64,000 nucleotides of DNA from Brachypodium distachyon (Eukaryota; Streptophyta; Magnoliopsida; Poales; Poaceae). The position numbers and the translations under genes were made by a program. The notes below the pieces were generated by a model. The model saw only the letters and a list, made by a program, of their open reading frames with translations, searched no databases and was not told the origin of the DNA. How positions within the stretch are numbered: the first letter of the stretch is position 1; each line of letters begins with the position of its first letter. Location: contig NC_016134.3 of assembly GCF_000005505.3 (NCBI RefSeq), positions 7,484,624-7,548,623 of the forward strand, given 5' to 3'. Of the stretch, positions 60,151 through 64,000 are shown piece by piece.

Positions 60151-60471
60151 AACTATAACTTCCATCGTTAGAGAAATATATTTGCAGTAGATCATTGATT
60201 TACTGTTTTCCTAAAAAAAACTTATTTTTAGAGAAGTATGGTAAAAAAATCTTATTTTCAGAGAGCCCTAGTCTTTTCTCCGTAATGTCTATCCATTTGG
60301 TATTATCCTAAGTGTAATTTAAGTTGTGTTTTTCCCCATAAAACCCCGCTAGAATTACACTTCCGCAGTCACCCCCTCCCTTGCCGATAGATCGTCGACG
60401 TTCTCCCTCTTCACCGGTTCTGCCGGTGGAGTTGTTAAAAAGGCCCTAATCTAACGATGGAAGTTATAGTT
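60151..60471. repeat. 22-bp perfect inverted repeat, 277 bp apart
   Basis: aactataacttccatcgtta followed by ga lies at 60151-60172; its exact reverse complement lies at 60450-60471. The enclosed DNA includes poly-A runs and the duplicated cttatttt(t/c)agaga pieces at 60221-60235 and 60251-60265. No target duplication was found outside the arms. Confidence 0.8.
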
Positions 60472-61080
60472 TCCCTTGTCTTAAGGCTTTGATAGGTGTC
60501 TTCGTTTGTCCAGGATCGTCGGTGGCGGAATAGAATAAGGTCTTCTCACTTCGGCCTCATTCCAATGGTGCTTCATACCATCAGGAGGTGTGTGGAACAT
60601 AATGTGGTCCTCATGGGGGTGGAGCTCGGGGGATGACGACTCTTCCTCGTCGAGATGGTTTTCCAGGCTTCTATTCCCCTCTAGTTCTTCCATAGGGACG
60701 GAATCGGTGGAGCGACGACATAGGTTCTTGTCATCCCCTCGGGGCATCAAGGTTAGGGGGTTTCTTGCCGTGCGTGCACATTAGCGAGATATTGTGTCAG
60801 GTTCTTCTCAGATCGATTCAAGTGGTTGACAACGACGACTGCAGCTCCAAGGAGTCGGTCGACCTTAGGTGAACGTGCATGAGGATTCCCCTGCTATCGT
60901 CGACAAGATCAAGCCGGCTCTTGTATGGGAGCAGCGATAGCGACACGTCATTGGCTCGTTCTGGCGATAGTCGTTGTCGTCCAGTGGTCTAGGAATCTCG
61001 ATGTAATTTTATTATGTTTGAGTTGATTTGTACTTTTAGTGAACCTTTATAGTAGAACTATGTCGTTTTCAAAAGAAAAA
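60472..61080. other. Possible retroposon 3' region, no gene
   Basis: Text such as gtggttgacaacgacgactg and aatctcgatgtaattttatt, ending in aaaagaaaaacaaac, resembles the 3' ends of non-LTR elements in grasses. It is unproven. Confidence 0.3.
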
Positions 61081-61088
61081 CAAACTTT

Positions 61089-61480
61089 GACAGTGTGTTT
61101 GTAGAAAAAACACTAATATATATAACACTAAACAAACGCACTATGAAAGTATGCCTAAATCTAAATTTGTGTATTTGTTTTTATAAATTCAGTCAAAGTT
61201 GGCAAGTTTTGACTTAGGACAAATCTAAATGCACAAACATTTTGAAATGGAAGGAGTATGTGGTAAGCATGTGGATTACATAGAAAAAAATTATACTATT
61301 AAACAATTCAAATATAATTTTTTCTAACACATAAACTACAACAAAGAAAGAATCTTAAAATATGTGCATGTGCATTGTATGAGGATGGAGGGAGTATAAA
61401 CTTGCTTCCCTCAGTGAAATAAATTTATACTTCCTCCGTCCAACAAACGATGTTTTAAGTACAAAATAACTGAAATAGTA
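61089..61480. mobile_element. Overlapping Stowaway MITE remnants
   Basis: Ends gaaatggaaggagta (about 61244-61258), gaggatggagggagta (about 61381-61396) and the opposite-facing cttcctccgtcc (about 61430-61441) are typical. Internal text such as caaagttggcaagttttgac also fits. Borders are unclear, so these are decayed or nested copies. Confidence 0.5.
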
Positions 61481-61758
61481 AAAGACATGATACCTATGTT
61501 GATTAGAAATTTCTAATTCTTTAAATAATCATGACAAACATGGAAATCCCTTTTTTTTACAACCATAATGAAACCGTTGCATCTCGATCCAATGGCGTGA
61601 ATCAAACAGAGCGCGTCGTAAGCTTGGGTTTGCGTATCTCACCAAACCATTCCTCAGCGTGCAGCGGCGCCGCGCCTCGTCTCGCAGCCGAGTATATTTT
61701 GGCACGACGAGCCCGTGAAGCCCACCACCTCCCCTTCTTCGCTTCCCCTGCCTTCTCG

Positions 61759-62726
61759 ATGCCGTTCCTGAGCCCCCTTGCCGCCTCCGGCGACGACGCC
61801 GACGACTACTACTACCACTACGACGCCGGGTACCGCCGCGCCAGCACCACCGGCGGCGGGAAGAGCGCCAAGAAGGACAAGGGCATCTTCTCTTGCCTCC
61901 CCTGCTTCAACCCTTGCTGTAATTAATCCCCCCCCCAATCTCTCGATTTCTTGGTTTTCTTGTGTTGGATGTCGCCGATTTCTGGGTCTCCCGTCGATTC
62001 TTGCTGCTGCTAATCTGTGCTTATGCCGATGAACCAGCTCCCGGGGCAGTGGACCCTATGGCGCACCGCCGTCTCCTCTCCTCCGACTCCAGCGACAGCG
62101 ACAACGTCGCCGCCGCCGACATCACCGCCGACCTCGCCCGCCTCCGCCTGCGCTACTCCCGCCTCGCCGCCGGCCCGCCCGTCCGCCCGCGTGACGTCCC
62201 GGGCCTCGTCGCCCGCCCCGACGACACGCCGCTGGCCGTCGCCGCGCTCTCCTGGCTCGGCGGCGATCTCCGCCCTTCCTGCATCCTCCGCACCATCCTC
62301 CCGGCGCTCTTCCCCTCCCTCCCCGAGGACGCCCGCCGCGCGCTCGTCGCCGCCGCGCGCCACCTCCAGCCCCGCGAGGCCGCGCTGGACGGCGAGGTCG
62401 CCGAGTACCAGTCCACCTACGCCATGAAGCTGGCCTGCGAGAAGACCAAGGACGGGGTCGCCGAGACGGCGGCCGAGGAGGCCTGCAAGATGGCGCGCGC
62501 GGCTCGCCGGGCCGACAAATTGCGGTGGCGCGCCGTCCAGGCCGCCGTGCAGGTGCTCGAGCCGGCGCAGGCCAAGGAGTTCCTCAAGGCCGTCGATGAC
62601 GTCGCCGCCAAGGTGGGCCGCCACGGCGCCAGGTGGCACATGCGCGCCGGCCCCCTCTCGGTGCCCGTCGAAGCATTCGAGCGCATGCGAACCAATGCCA
62701 GAGCTGCCACAGATGATGCCTGGTGA
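61759..62726 (+). CDS. Putative DOG1-domain-like protein
   Basis: Proposed exons 61759-61918 and 62038-62726. The 119-nt intron has a GTAATT donor, a CTAAT branch-like site and a CAG acceptor, and joins in frame to 282 residues. The first exon ends in a cysteine-rich KGIFSCLPCFNPC. Without splicing, the second part alone could start at 62058 (MAHRRLLSSDSSDSDN, 222 residues), and 61759-61926 would be an upstream ORF. The core LSWLGGDLRPSCILRTILPA, followed by a charged helix (EAALDGEVAEYQSTYAMKLA), resembles the W-x-G-G-x-RPS and Q-x-x-x-A blocks of DOG1 domains, seen in dormancy proteins and at the C-terminus of TGA factors. The domain is divergent and the assignment uncertain. The very GC-rich codon use is typical of a class of grass genes. 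A second acceptor 12 nt downstream (62048-62049) would also keep frame. Confidence 0.6.
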
Positions 62727-64000
62727 CCGCATTCAAGCCTGTTCTGATCTTAGAGGATTGTTCCTGACTATTGTTGGCTGCTGATGAATCTCTTTGCGAG
62801 CTACTCCAGTGTTCAAGTGCTGCCCGGTGAGCTTGAGGTGGTTTTACTTGACTAGGACTTGAGTGCTGCATGATTTGCTTCGTTCTTTTCAGTGCTGCAT
62901 CATAGCATGTTCACTTCAAGAGGATTATATCTGAATTTGACATAACTCTCGTGGAATCGTGTCCATGGATGGGTGATGCCTGCGTGACAGATTTGAAGGA
63001 ATCATATATCAATCTCATGCTGTTTCAGACAGAAGAGGAGAGCCCCTTTTTAATGAATTTTGACTGTGTCATGTTGTTTTCTCAGCCCTTTGGGGAAGGT
63101 CCTTTCTGAATTCAGTCTACAGAGAAGCTGGCTTAGGACAAGTATGGGTATGTATGTATATAGTGAAATGAAGAGATTATCAGGTGCACAGCATATCTGG
63201 TTTCCATCAAATGTGCATTGAAGGTTTGGATGATAAGCTAGGATCAGTTCGTCAGACTGAGCAGTGTCATGTGTGTTTTTAACATGGATATGTGAATCTT
63301 ATGTGGGCTATTACGGTTCCTCACTTTATGGTGGTTCTGGTCACAAGTACACGAGGCCTCCCCGTGGCTCAGAAGCTTCTGGAAGTAATGGTTGTCCAGC
63401 ACGCTCCTGGAGAGGCTCTTCAGGTCGGCGGCCATGGTGGCATCCAGGTCAGGTCAGGTGGGCTTAACTTGTCGCTGAACAACACGCACTGAGCTCGCTT
63501 GATTGTGCGTGTCCTCGTCATTTTAGGATGTAGACCATTCGTTGTGACTAGTGTAGCCTGATCATGGATGAAGTGGTTGTGAGTTGTGACAGCGAAAGAA
63601 GATTTTGCTCCTAATTCGGTTTGGTGTAATTGACAACATGGTTAGAGAACTAACCATGATTGCTAGTATATGATCACGCTATGAGTATAAAGGTTAAAAG
63701 CATGCACGGTTGGAGAAAAACCTCTGTCCACAAGGGAGAAGCAAGACGTTGCATTTAAATTTATGCGTTTCCCCTTTGCTTGAGTCATGTGAAAATCGCA
63801 CTAGAAAGATGAGTCATATGATGAACTCGGAGAAGAACTCTAATTCCTTTGTAACACAACCCGCCAAACAAGTTCCACCATTCAACTATACACATCCTAG
63901 CTTTTTGGGCGGAGGATGCAGCCGGTGGTTTCGGACTAAATCTCCAGGGTGTCTATGATCCAGACAAGTTGCTAAGTTGTATCCGGACGAGTTTAGAAGC
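62727..64000 (+). other. 3' flank of the DOG1-like gene
   Basis: The first several hundred bases probably include the 3' untranslated region. Frames at 63264-63492 and 63710-63958 are open but show no domain. No further gene supported. Confidence 0.4.

Noticed and set aside
62010..62732. 240-codon antisense ORF over the DOG1-like gene
   Set aside because: Gly/Ala/Val-rich mirror of a GC-rich coding sequence; the plus strand has the better codon pattern and domain-like blocks.

Overview
The window looks like nuclear DNA of a temperate (pooid) grass, probably Triticeae or a close relative. Short-exon genes with clear grass homologs sit among Stowaway-type MITEs with CTCCCTCC-like ends and TA target duplications, several decayed LINEs, one decayed Ty3/gypsy element, and Harbinger-, Mutator- and hAT-type DNA elements. 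Everything here is read by eye; splice sites were placed by reading-frame continuity, GT/AG borders and recalled family sequences.

Gene layout. (1) A 25-exon minus-strand kinesin-4 gene (14004-4811), orthologous by sequence to Arabidopsis FRA1 and rice BC12/GDD1; the reconstructed 1036-residue protein is intact. (2) A nine-exon minus-strand cytoplasmic poly(A)-binding protein (29393-24336, 653 residues). (3) An eight-exon minus-strand plastid CBS-pair protein of the CBSX1/2 type (37195-33907, 230 residues). (4) A two-exon minus-strand gene for a 108-residue membrane protein I do not recognise (38967-38518). (5) An eight-exon minus-strand PI-PLC X-domain protein with a signal peptide and a probable GPI tail (57514-53541, 415 residues). 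(6) A plus-strand gene that looks like a divergent DOG1-domain protein (61759-62726). The genes have unrelated jobs: cell-wall-related microtubule motor, mRNA translation and stability, plastid redox control, and cell-surface lipase-like protein. They look like ordinary neighbours, not a pathway cluster.

Between the genes. 1-4.5 kb holds a LINE 3' piece and tiny retroposon scars. 14.8-24 kb holds MITEs, a probable copia LTR remnant, a Harbinger-type element and a hAT-like patch. 30.4-33.3 kb is a broken LINE interrupted by a segment with an NLR coiled-coil fragment and two degenerate repeat arrays. 40-48 kb is a transposon graveyard, including a Mutator-like element with 44-bp perfect inverted ends carrying a BAHD acyltransferase fragment. 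48.4-53 kb is a broken gypsy element split by a 1.17-kb poly(A) retroposon with a 12-bp target duplication. 57.7-60.2 kb is a GC-rich block next to an AT-rich minisatellite.

I found no convincing new multi-gene system. The most unusual signals are small-scale: a recurrent class of ultra-short poly(A)-tailed insertions with target duplications, a foldback element in a PABP intron flanked by long imperfect direct repeats, the nested ORF-bearing retroposon, and the gene-carrying Mutator-like element.
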